From assembly GCA_020832495.1 (NCBI GenBank), contig JAFIEP010000086.1, forward strand, positions 31,741 to 95,740: DNA of 64,000 nt, in the 5' to 3' direction. This document shows, in pieces, positions 40,035 to 47,733 of this stretch; the stretch's first letter is position 1; every line of letters starts with the position of its first letter. Position numbers and translations under genes: made by a program. Below the pieces are notes generated by a model. The model made no database searches and had not been told where the DNA came from. It worked only from the letters and a program-made list of their open reading frames with translations. The stretch is from Acidimicrobiia bacterium (GTDB lineage Bacteria; Actinomycetota; Acidimicrobiia; Acidimicrobiales; Acidimicrobilacustridaceae).

Positions 40035-41807
40035 TCAGGCCGTCGAGCGGGGCAGCAGCCGCAAGCCGAGCTCCTCGAGCTGTGCCGGCGCCACCGGTCC
40101 CGGGGCACCGGTGAGCGGATCGGCACCCGACTGGGTCTTGGGGAAGGCGATCACCTCGCGGATGTTCTCCTCCCCGGCCAGCAGCGCCACCAGCCGGTCG
40201 ATCCCGAAGGCGAACCCGGCGTGAGGCGGTGCCCCGTAGCGGAAGGCGTCGAGCAGGAACCCGAACTTGGCCTGCGCCTCGTCCTCGCTGATGCCCAGCA
40301 GACCGAAGATGCGCTGCTGGATGTCGGCCCGGTGGATTCGCACGCTGCCCGACCCGAGCTCCCAACCGTTGAGCACCAGGTCGTAGGACTGCGAGCGCAC
40401 GGCCAACAGGTCGTCGCCCGTGGCGCCATCGAGCAGCTCGATGTCGTCGGGGTGCGGCATGGTGAACGGGTGGTGGGCTGGCACCGGTTGGCCGTCGTCG
40501 CTGATCGACTCGAACAATGGGAAGTCCACCACCCAGGTGAAGTGGAACCCGCCCTCGGTCACCGGTGGGCGCCCCAGTTCCAGGCGGAGCAGGCCCAGCA
40601 CATGGCAGGTGGTGTGCCAGCTGTCGGCCACCAAGAGCAGCAGGTCGCCCGTCTCCGCCTCGGTGGCGCGACGCAGCTCGGCCAATTCCTCGGCGCTCAG
40701 GAACTTGGCCACCGGCGAGGTGATCTCGTCGGCTTCGACGCGCATCCACACCAGGCCCTTGGCGCCCCAACGCTTGGCCCGGTCGGTGAGGTCATCGAGC
40801 CGGCTGCGGGTGGCATCTCCGCCATCGGGCACTCGGATGGCCTTGACGCACGGTGCCTTGAAGGCGTTGAACCCCGTGGCGGCGAACACCTCGGTGACGT
40901 CGACCAGCTCCAGACCGAAGCGCAGGTCGGGCTTGTCGGAGCCGAACCGGTCCATGGCCTCACGCCAGGAAATGGCGCCGAAGGATCCGGGCCGCTCCCC
41001 GGTGGCCGCCTCCACGGCGGCACCCACCGCTTCGGTGATGAAGGCCAGCACCTCGTCCTGGGTCACGAAGCTGGCTTCGGCGTCGAGCTGGGTGAACTCG
41101 AACTGGCGGTCGGCTCGCAGGTCCTCGTCTCGCAGGCAGCGGGCGATCTGGTAGTAGCGATCCACGCCGCCGACCATGCAGAGCTGCTTGAACAACTGCG
41201 GGCTCTGGGGCAGGGCGTAGAACTCGCCGGGCGACTGGCGCGACGGCACCACGAAGTCACGGGCGCCTTCGGGGGTGGAGGCGATGAGCAGCGGGGTCTC
41301 CACCTCGAGGAAGCCCTGGTCGGCCATGGCCCCACGGATGGCGCCGATGGCGGCGGCACGCACGGCCAGGTTGCGCTGCATGCGCTCGCTGCGCAGGTCG
41401 ACGTACCGGTGCCGGAGGCGAATGGTCTCGTCGACCTCCACCCGCCCCTCGAGCGGGAACGGCGGCGGTTCGGCCACCGACAGCACCTCGACCTCACAGT
41501 CGCCCACCTCGACGGCTCCGGTGGCCAGCGCCGGGTTCTCGGTGCCTTCCGGCCGGGGTCGCACCGTGCCGGTGACCCGCACCACGTACTCGCTGCGCAG
41601 GTCGTGGGCGCCGTCGACCACGCACTGCACGAGGCCGGTGCGGTCCCGCACGTCGAGGAAAGCCAGGTGCTCACCGTGCTCTCGACGGCGGGCCACCCAG
41701 CCGCACACCGCAACGGCCTGGCCGACGTGCTCGGCTCGCAGGTCACCGGCGTAGTGGGTGCGAGCGGGCGAAGGCGGCAGGGTCGACGGGCTGTGGGGGG
41801 CGGTCAC
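40035..41807 (-). CDS. aspS: Aspartyl-tRNA synthetase
   Basis: Class II synthetase. The N-terminal OB-fold anticodon domain (about residues 18-115) has VCGWVARRREHGEHLAFLDVRDRTG. Motif 2 is RCLRDEDLRADRQFEFTQLDAE, the bacterial GAD insertion domain lies at about 280-410, and motif 3 is AGFAFGIDRLVALL. The length is 590 residues from GTG 41807, with AGGAG six bases upstream. Lineage-typical AspRS can be non-discriminating when gatCAB is present; that cannot be decided here. Confidence 0.97.
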   Translation of the reverse strand: MTAPHSPSTLPPSPARTHYAGDLRAEHVGQAVAVCGWVARRREHGEHLAFLDVRDRTGLVQCVVDGAHDLRSEYVVRVTGTVRPRPEGTENPALATGAVEVGDCEVEVLSVAEPPPFPLEGRVEVDETIRLRHRYVDLRSERMQRNLAVRAAAIGAIRGAMADQGFLEVETPLLIASTPEGARDFVVPSRQSPGEFYALPQSPQLFKQLCMVGGVDRYYQIARCLRDEDLRADRQFEFTQLDAEASFVTQDEVLAFITEAVGAAVEAATGERPGSFGAISWREAMDRFGSDKPDLRFGLELVDVTEVFAATGFNAFKAPCVKAIRVPDGGDATRSRLDDLTDRAKRWGAKGLVWMRVEADEITSPVAKFLSAEELAELRRATEAETGDLLLLVADSWHTTCHVLGLLRLELGRPPVTEGGFHFTWVVDFPLFESISDDGQPVPAHHPFTMPHPDDIELLDGATGDDLLAVRSQSYDLVLNGWELGSGSVRIHRADIQQRIFGLLGISEDEAQAKFGFLLDAFRYGAPPHAGFAFGIDRLVALLAGEENIREVIAFPKTQSGADPLTGAPGPVAPAQLEELGLRLLPRSTA

Positions 41808-41871
41808 GGTTGGCTCCTGGGTTCGTGCTGGGCGAGCGTCGGGCGGCTGAGAGGATCGAACAGGTCGGCGG

Positions 41872-43161
41872 TCACGGGCGGTCCTCGCCGAGCAGGGCAC
41901 GCAGGTGGGGAACGACGTCCGCCGAAGCGACCCGTTGTTGGTCGCCACCACCGCGCAGGGGGCGCACGGTGATCTCGTCAGCAGCGACCTCGTCGGGCCC
42001 GACGATGACGGCCACGGCGGCGCCGGAACGGTCGGCGGCCTTCATCTGCGCCTTCATCGACCTGGCGTCGAAAGCTCGGGACGCCCCCAGGCCGGCGCGG
42101 CGGAGTGCCACGGTGAGATCCCGGGCCCGCTCGCCACCGGTCACGTCCACCACGAACACGTCGACCGCACCCGGGGGCACCGAGAACACACCTTCGGCCT
42201 CGCAGGTGAGCAGGATCCGCTCGATGCCCGCACCGAAGCCGATCCCCGGCGTGGGCGGTCCCCCCAGCGCCTCGACCAACCCGTCGTAGCGACCACCGCC
42301 ACCGATGGCGTTCTGTGCGGAGCTCAGCGCGCCGCTGCGGAACTCGAACAGCGTGTGGGTGTAGTAGTCGAGCCCCCGGACCAGGCGGGGTTCCACCTCG
42401 TGGGCGATGCCGAGTGCCACCAGGCCGGCGCGCACGCGCTCGAAGTGGGCGACGGCCACGTCGTCGAGCGAGTCCAAGATGCTGGGGGCGGTGGCCAACA
42501 CCTGCTGGGTGGCCCGGCGCTTCGAGTCGAGCACGCGCAACGGATGCCGGTCGACCTTCTCGGCGTCCTCGGGGTCGAGGTCGCCGAGGTGGGCGCGGAG
42601 GTGATCCGCCACCGCAGCGGCGTAGGCCACCCGGTCGGCGGGGGTGCCCATGGTGTTCACCACCAGCGACACCTGTTCCAGCCCGAGCGCCCGGTAGAAG
42701 CCGGCCAGCAGGGCGATGACCTCGACGTCGAGGTCGGGGTCCGGCGAGCCGATGGCCTCCACCCCCACCTGGTGGTGTTGGCGGTAGCGACCGGCTTGGG
42801 GGCGTTCGTAGCGGAACGCCGGGGTGACGTACCAAACCTTCCACGGCACCACCGGGTGGTGTTCCACGAAGGCCCGCACCACCGATGCCGTGCCCTCCGG
42901 ACGCAACGCCAGGTGACGACCGCCCTTGTCGGCGAAGTCGTACATCTCCTTGCGGACCACGTCGGTGCCCTCGCCCATGCGGGCGAACACGCCGACCGAC
43001 TCGAACAGCGGGCTCAGCAGCAGCCCGTAGCCGGCCCGGTCGGCCTCGCCGGCGAAACGTGCCACCAGTGCCTCCCAGCGGCGCGAATCGGGCGGGAGGA
43101 CGTCACGGGTGCCGATCGGCGCAGCGAACGGCGGGCCGGTCGGTTCGGAGGGCTCGGGCAC
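41872..43161 (-). CDS. hisS: Histidyl-tRNA synthetase
   Basis: Class II synthetase of 429 residues. Motif 1 is near PIGTRDVLPPDS, motif 2 is AFRYERPQAGRYRQHHQVGVEAIG, the His-binding segment is VRGLDYYTHTLFEF, and motif 3 is PGIGFGAGIERILL. The C-terminal anticodon domain starts about residue 310. GTG 43161 is eight bases after TACGCT; the longer upstream frame has no family match. It is 64 bases before aspS; aspS has its own ribosome site. Confidence 0.97.
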   Translation of the reverse strand: MPEPSEPTGPPFAAPIGTRDVLPPDSRRWEALVARFAGEADRAGYGLLLSPLFESVGVFARMGEGTDVVRKEMYDFADKGGRHLALRPEGTASVVRAFVEHHPVVPWKVWYVTPAFRYERPQAGRYRQHHQVGVEAIGSPDPDLDVEVIALLAGFYRALGLEQVSLVVNTMGTPADRVAYAAAVADHLRAHLGDLDPEDAEKVDRHPLRVLDSKRRATQQVLATAPSILDSLDDVAVAHFERVRAGLVALGIAHEVEPRLVRGLDYYTHTLFEFRSGALSSAQNAIGGGGRYDGLVEALGGPPTPGIGFGAGIERILLTCEAEGVFSVPPGAVDVFVVDVTGGERARDLTVALRRAGLGASRAFDARSMKAQMKAADRSGAAVAVIVGPDEVAADEITVRPLRGGGDQQRVASADVVPHLRALLGEDRP

Positions 43162-43169
43162 GTGGGCGG

Positions 43170-43175
43170 AGCGTA
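43170..43175 (-). promoter_or_regulatory. Leaderless-type -10 box of hisS
   Basis: TACGCT, eight bases, then the hisS GTG. Confidence 0.5.
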
Positions 43176-43229
43176 GTCGTGGCCACCCGCCGATCCCGAA
43201 CCGGTTCAGCACCTCGACCGGCCACGGCG

Positions 43230-43235
43230 TACGCT
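43230..43235 (+). promoter_or_regulatory. -10 box of the 43263 small gene
   Basis: TACGCT 27 bases before the ATG; the ribosome site GGAGGTGA lies at 43251-43258, so this gene is led in the classical way. Confidence 0.5.
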
Positions 43236-43262
43236 GGGGGGACATCGTACGGAGGTGACGCC

Positions 43263-43538
43263 ATGGACGACCGCGAGAAGGAAGACATCGGCAAGGTGGC
43301 CGGGCTCGGACTGGGTCTGGCCAGCGGAGCCCGCCTCGGGTCCATGCTGATCCCCGTGCCCGTGGTGGGCACGTTCGTGGGAGCCGTGGCCGGCGGTGCG
43401 CTCGGCAGCCAGGTGGGCCGCAAGGTCGGCAAGGCCGTGCTCGACGGAGCCGGGGCCTTCATGGACACGCTGCGTGAGGACACGAGCGAGGAACGGGCAC
43501 CCGGCCCGGTGCCCCGCCCCATCGTCGTCGACAGCTGA
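43263..43538 (+). CDS. Small glycine-zipper-like protein
   Basis: 91 residues of unknown function. The centre (about 12-57) alternates Gly/Ala with hydrophobics (VAGLGLGLASGARLG, VVGTFVGAVAGGALGSQVG), like glycine-zipper membrane-associated proteins, and the C-terminus is Pro/Glu-rich. It has no signal peptide. A near-perfect ribosome site (GGAGGTGA, four bases of spacing to ATG) suggests it is well translated. The stop lies in a tandem repeat that extends towards the convergent rsh gene. Confidence 0.78.
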   Translation: MDDREKEDIGKVAGLGLGLASGARLGSMLIPVPVVGTFVGAVAGGALGSQVGRKVGKAVLDGAGAFMDTLREDTSEERAPGPVPRPIVVDS

Positions 43539-43572
43539 ACGTCGTCGACAGCTGAACGTCGTCGACGTCAAC
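43524..43572. repeat. 17-bp tandem repeat, about three copies, between convergent genes
   Basis: Units at 43524-43540 and 43541-43557 are identical; a third at 43558-43572 is degenerate. The first unit holds the stop of the small gene and the third reaches the rsh stop. It adds no obvious hairpin with a T-tract. Confidence 0.85.
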
Positions 43573-45802
43573 TCCCCTTGCCGGGCAGCACCCGGTAAGC
43601 GTCGTAGATGCTGTCGATCCGCTTGATCGAGCGGATGAGCGAGTGCAGGTGCGACGGGTCGCCCAACTCGAAGTCGAAGCGCATGGTGGAGATGCGGTCG
43701 CTGCCGGTGAGCGTGTTGCACGACAGGATGTTGACGTGCGCCTCGGCGAGCGCCGCACTGACGTCGCGCAGGAGCTTCGAGCGATCGAGCGCCTTGACCT
43801 CGATGGAGGCCACGAAGGTGCCGGCGCGGCTCTCGTCCCACTCCACCTCGATGAGTCGGTCGCTCTGCGCCGAGGCAAGGCTCACGGCGTTGGCGCAGTC
43901 GGTGCGGTGCACCGACACGCCCCGGCCCTTGGTCACGAACCCCATGATCTCGTCGTCGGGGACCGGCGTGCAGCAGCGGGACAGCCGCACCATGACGTCG
44001 TCGAGACCTTCGACGTGCACGCCGGCACCGGGCAGGTCAGGTCGGCGATGGCCACGCTCCTCGCGGTGTTCGCGCATGGTGACCGGCAGGCGGTCCTCCT
44101 GCTCGGGATCGCCGTGCTCGAGCATGCGACGGACTCGCTCGGCCACCGACGCCGCCGACACGTGGTGCTCGCCGATGGCCGTGCGCAGGGCGTCGGCACC
44201 TGCGTAGTTCATGGCTTCGGCCACCTCGTCGAGCAGCGGCGCGTTGCGCAGCTTCTGCACGGGCAACCCTTCGCGACGGAGTGCCTTGATCAGTTCGTCG
44301 GCACCCGCTTCCTTGGCGTCCTCACGACGCTCCCGTGAGTACCACTGCTTGATCTTGGTGGCCGCACGGTGGGTGGCCACGAAGCCCAACCAGTCGCGAC
44401 TGGGCCCGGCCCCCTCCACCTTCGAGGTGAAGATCTCGACTGTGTCGCCGCTCTCGAAGCGCGTGTCGAGCGGCACCAGCCGACCGTTCACCCGGGCGCC
44501 GATGCACGTGTGGCCCACCTCGGTGTGGATGGCGTAGGCGAAGTCGACCGGCGTGGCGTGGATGGGCAGGGTGACCACCTTGCCCTTCGGAGTGAACACG
44601 AAGACCTCGTCCTGTTCGAGGTCGACTTTCAGCATCGACATGAACGCGCCGGGATCCGACGTTTCCTGCTGCCAGTCGATGATGCGGTTCAGCCAGGCCA
44701 GGTCGCTGGTCGACTGGCTGGCGTCCTTGTAGTTCCAGTGGGCAGCCACGCCGAACTCCGCCCGGTTGTGCATCTCCCGGGTGCGGATCTGCACCTCGAG
44801 CGCCTTGCCCTGCGGGCCCACCACCGTCGTGTGCAACGACTGGTAGAGGTTGAACTTGGGCATGGCGATGTAGTCCTTGAACCGGCCCTGGATCGGCTTC
44901 CAGGTGGCGTGGATCGAGCCCAGGGCCGCGTAGCAGTCCTTCACGCTGTCGACGATGACCCGGATGCCGACGAGGTCGAAGATGTCGTCGAACTCTCGGC
45001 CCTTCACCACCATCTTCTCGTAGATGCTCCACAGGTGCTTGGGACGCCCGGTGACGTCGGCCTCGATGCGCAGCTCGGCCAGCCGTCCCTGCACGTCCTC
45101 GATGACCTGGGTCAGGTAGAGCTCACGCTCGGGCGAGCGGGAACCCACCATGTGGTCGATCTCGGCGTAGCGCTTGGGGTGCAGCGCAGCGAAGGCCAGA
45201 TCCTCGAGCTGTTGTCGGATGTCCGCCATGCCCAGGCGGTGAGCCAGCGGTGAGTAGATGTCGAGCGTCTCCTGGGCGGTGCGCTCCTGCTTCCACGCCG
45301 GCATCGCCGCAATGGTGCGCATGTTGTGCAGCCGATCGGCCAGCTTGATGAGCAGGACCCGTAGGTCCTTGGCCATGGCCACCAGCATCTTGCGCACGGT
45401 GGCCGCCTGCTGCGCCTCCTTGGTGTCGAACTTCACCCGCTCCAGCTTGGTGACCCCGTCCACGATGGCCGCCACCTCGGGACCGAAGTCGCGCTCGAGG
45501 TCGGCAAGGGTGAGGCCGGTGTCCTCGACGGCGTCGTGCAGGAGCGCAGCGGCGATGGTGGTGTCGTCGAGCCCCAGGTCGGCCACGATCTTGGCCACCG
45601 CCACCGGGTGCATGACGTAGGGGCCGCCCGAGCGCCGGGTCTGCCCGGCGTGGGCGGTGGCGGCCGTCTCGTAGGCCCGCACGATGAGATCGGCGGACGC
45701 CCGCGGATGCGACCGCCGGTAGATCTCGACCAGCGGGGCGATCTCCTCGGCGGGTGGCGCGCCCTGCCGCCGCCACGGCAGCACCCGGTCGACCGTCGAC
45801 AC
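43568..45802 (-). CDS. rel: Bifunctional (p)ppGpp synthetase/hydrolase (Rel/Rsh)
   Basis: Stringent-response enzyme of 744 residues. The N-terminal HD hydrolase domain retains HDAVEDT and the second His-Asp region (KLADRLHNMRT), so hydrolysis is probably active. The synthetase domain has GRFKDYIAMPKFNLYQSLHTTV; the RxKD form marks bifunctional enzymes. A TGS domain (about 385-450) and a C-terminal ACT domain (about 665-740) follow, with the conserved Cys pair in SRCCTPVP. GTG 45802 has GGAGGA eight bases upstream, inside the end of apt, three bases beyond its stop. Confidence 0.97.
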   Translation of the reverse strand: MSTVDRVLPWRRQGAPPAEEIAPLVEIYRRSHPRASADLIVRAYETAATAHAGQTRRSGGPYVMHPVAVAKIVADLGLDDTTIAAALLHDAVEDTGLTLADLERDFGPEVAAIVDGVTKLERVKFDTKEAQQAATVRKMLVAMAKDLRVLLIKLADRLHNMRTIAAMPAWKQERTAQETLDIYSPLAHRLGMADIRQQLEDLAFAALHPKRYAEIDHMVGSRSPERELYLTQVIEDVQGRLAELRIEADVTGRPKHLWSIYEKMVVKGREFDDIFDLVGIRVIVDSVKDCYAALGSIHATWKPIQGRFKDYIAMPKFNLYQSLHTTVVGPQGKALEVQIRTREMHNRAEFGVAAHWNYKDASQSTSDLAWLNRIIDWQQETSDPGAFMSMLKVDLEQDEVFVFTPKGKVVTLPIHATPVDFAYAIHTEVGHTCIGARVNGRLVPLDTRFESGDTVEIFTSKVEGAGPSRDWLGFVATHRAATKIKQWYSRERREDAKEAGADELIKALRREGLPVQKLRNAPLLDEVAEAMNYAGADALRTAIGEHHVSAASVAERVRRMLEHGDPEQEDRLPVTMREHREERGHRRPDLPGAGVHVEGLDDVMVRLSRCCTPVPDDEIMGFVTKGRGVSVHRTDCANAVSLASAQSDRLIEVEWDESRAGTFVASIEVKALDRSKLLRDVSAALAEAHVNILSCNTLTGSDRISTMRFDFELGDPSHLHSLIRSIKRIDSIYDAYRVLPGKGS

Positions 45803-45804
45803 CG

Positions 45805-46347
45805 TCAGTCCTCCTGCGCCACCGCCCACAGGGGCAGGTCGGGGAGGTGGGACCGCCCACCGAGGGCGACCAACTCGACGAGCACACCGACGCCGACCAC
45901 CTCGGCCCCGCAGCGCCGGACCAGCCGGGCGGTGGCGGCCAGGGTGGCGCCCGTGGCCAGCACAGCGTCGATGATGACGACGCGTCGGCCGTCGCCCACG
46001 GCGGCGCGGGGCACGGCAACCAGGTCAGAGCCGTACTCGAGGGCGAACTCGTCGTGTTCGACGTCGGGCGGGAGTCGGCCGGCCCGCGCCACCGGCACGA
46101 AGCCGGCGCCGATGCGGGGGGCCACCGCCGCGCCGAGGGCGAGGCCCCGCGTCTCGACACCGAGCACCGTGTCCACCGGGGTGCCCTCTGCAGCGTCGGC
46201 GACGGCGTCGGCGAGGTGCTCGACCACCGAGGCGAACAGTGCGCCATCGGCCAGCACCCCGCGCACGTCACAGAAGGTGGTGCCGGGCCGCGGCCAGTCG
46301 GGGTAGCGGCGCACTGCGTCGAGAACTGCGGCGGGGTCCACCGTCAT
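45805..46347 (-). CDS. apt: Adenine phosphoribosyltransferase
   Basis: Salvages adenine to AMP with PRPP. 180 residues from ATG 46347: N-terminal RRYPDWPRPGTTFCDV (standard Apt start), GVETRGLALGAAVA (base/ribose loop) and the PRPP loop VVIIDAVLATGATLAA, in which the canonical DDVLATGGT appears with Ala for the second Asp. The ATG lies six bases after TACCCT. The open frame upstream consists of a palindromic repeat array, not protein. It is located directly before rsh, as in most Actinobacteria. Confidence 0.93.
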   Translation of the reverse strand: MTVDPAAVLDAVRRYPDWPRPGTTFCDVRGVLADGALFASVVEHLADAVADAAEGTPVDTVLGVETRGLALGAAVAPRIGAGFVPVARAGRLPPDVEHDEFALEYGSDLVAVPRAAVGDGRRVVIIDAVLATGATLAATARLVRRCGAEVVGVGVLVELVALGGRSHLPDLPLWAVAQED

Positions 46348-46353
46348 GGCCTC

Positions 46354-46359
46354 AGGGTA
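46354..46359 (-). promoter_or_regulatory. Leaderless-type -10 box of apt-rsh
   Basis: TACCCT, six bases, then the apt ATG. Confidence 0.6.
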
Positions 46360-46429
46360 CCGGCCCGGCCACCGCGCTCGGTGACGCCCCGCCCGAGGGA
46401 CCGGGCCGGGGCGCGGCGTTGCCGAGCTC

Positions 46430-46541
46430 TGCGCGCACCCACCCACCGCAACGGTGGTCCACTGCGCGCAGTCCGCCACGCCCTGCCCAACTGACCCAAC
46501 TGCGCGCAACCAACCACCACACCGGTCGTTCATTGCGCGCA
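46430..46541. repeat. Array of TGCGCGCA palindromes between secF and apt
   Basis: Four copies of the self-complementary octamer TGCGCGCA begin at 46430, 46463, 46501 and 46534, spaced 33, 38 and 33 bases. Copies two and four share flanks (ACTGCGCGCAGTCC against ATTGCGCGCAGTCC) and an ACGGTGGTcc-like segment recurs before copy two and near 46556. The whole 237-base gap between secF and the apt promoter holds no gene. Confidence 0.75.
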
Positions 46542-46584
46542 GTCCAGCCGGACGAACGGTGGTTCCGGCGCGAGCCGGCCGAGG

Positions 46585-47733
46585 TCAGCGGCGCTTGGAC
46601 TTCTTGCGGGGCCGCGGCGGGATGGCCGTGGCCGGTCGTGGCGTGGTGGCCTTCGACACCCCCGACGATCGGGTGCCCGACTCGCTGCCGGTCTCGTCCG
46701 TGTCGCCGTCGCCGTCGCCGACGGGTGTGCGGGCCTCGCGGGGCGCGCCGGCGACGACGGTGTCCACCCGACCTCCACCGGACATGGCCAAGCGCTCACG
46801 GAGTTGCTGGTAGCGGGGCTCACGCTCCTTGAGCGCGGCCACCACCGGGGCGGCCACCATGATCGACGAGTAGGTACCCACGGCGAGCCCGACGGCCAGG
46901 GCGATGCCGAACTGGCTGAGGGTCACCGCTCCGAAGATGCCGGCGCCGATGAACAGGATGCACAGCACTGGCATGAGCGAGGTGATGGAGGTGTTGAGCG
47001 AGCGGAGCAGCACCTGGTTCATGGCGCGGCTGGCCATGGCCGTGTAGGTCATCTTGGCGCTGAGGGTGGCATCGGCCTCGTTCTGTTTGATCTTGTCGAA
47101 CACCACCACGGTGTCGTAGATCGAGTAGCCGAGGATCATGAGGAAGGCGATCACCGTGCCCGAGGACACCTCGAACTGGAACAAGGCATAGATGCCGATG
47201 GAGATGAGCAGGTCGTGGACAGTGGCCACGATGGCCGCCACCGCCATGCGGAACTCGAGGCGGATCGTCAGGTAGATGAGAATGGCCACCAGGAAGAACG
47301 CCAGGGCCCGCACGGCCTGGCCGGTGACGTCGCCGCTCCACGAGGCACTCACCGTGGTGAGCGTCACCTGCCCGGTGGGCACGTCGCCCAACTCGGCCAT
47401 GGTCTCGATGATGAGCGCCTCGGCTTCGGGCGACGTGTCGGCCGACTGCACCCGGATGTTGCGACGGTCGGGCGTCTCGATGATCTGCACCCGGGCCGTG
47501 CCCTGACCCTCGGCGTCGAGCACGGCGCGGGCGTCGTCGGCGGAGATGTCGTCGCTGACCGTCACCTCGGCGGAGATGCCACCGGTGAACTCGACCCCGA
47601 GGTTGAGGCCGCGCACGACGAGCGCACCGATGCTCACCACCACCAACACGGTGGACAGGGCGATGCCCAGCTTCCACCACTTGGGGAAGTCGATGTCGTT
47701 GGTGCCGTTGAGGATTCGCTTGATGGCGCCCAT
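46585..47733 (-). CDS. secF: Protein translocase subunit SecF
   Basis: Accessory membrane subunit of the Sec translocon that uses proton motive force with SecD. 382 residues with six transmembrane segments: the first at about 19-40, a periplasmic domain at 45-135, and the other five at 140-290. It shows GVEFTGG at the start of the periplasmic domain, the DTVVVFDKIKQNE loop and SLMPVLCILFIGAGIFG. The C-terminal 80 residues are basic/Pro/Gly-rich. ATG 47733 overlaps the secD stop by one base. Confidence 0.97.
   Translation of the reverse strand: MGAIKRILNGTNDIDFPKWWKLGIALSTVLVVVSIGALVVRGLNLGVEFTGGISAEVTVSDDISADDARAVLDAEGQGTARVQIIETPDRRNIRVQSADTSPEAEALIIETMAELGDVPTGQVTLTTVSASWSGDVTGQAVRALAFFLVAILIYLTIRLEFRMAVAAIVATVHDLLISIGIYALFQFEVSSGTVIAFLMILGYSIYDTVVVFDKIKQNEADATLSAKMTYTAMASRAMNQVLLRSLNTSITSLMPVLCILFIGAGIFGAVTLSQFGIALAVGLAVGTYSSIMVAAPVVAALKEREPRYQQLRERLAMSGGGRVDTVVAGAPREARTPVGDGDGDTDETGSESGTRSSGVSKATTPRPATAIPPRPRKKSKRR

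Noticed and set aside
46348..46533. N-terminal extension of Apt through the TGCGCGCA array
   Set aside because: The translated repeat has no Apt similarity, the family start is at TVDPAAVLDAV, and the -10 box sits directly before ATG 46347.
46430..46541. CRISPR array
   Set aside because: Repeats of 8 identical bases with similar flanks are too short and the spacers are related in sequence; no cas genes nearby.
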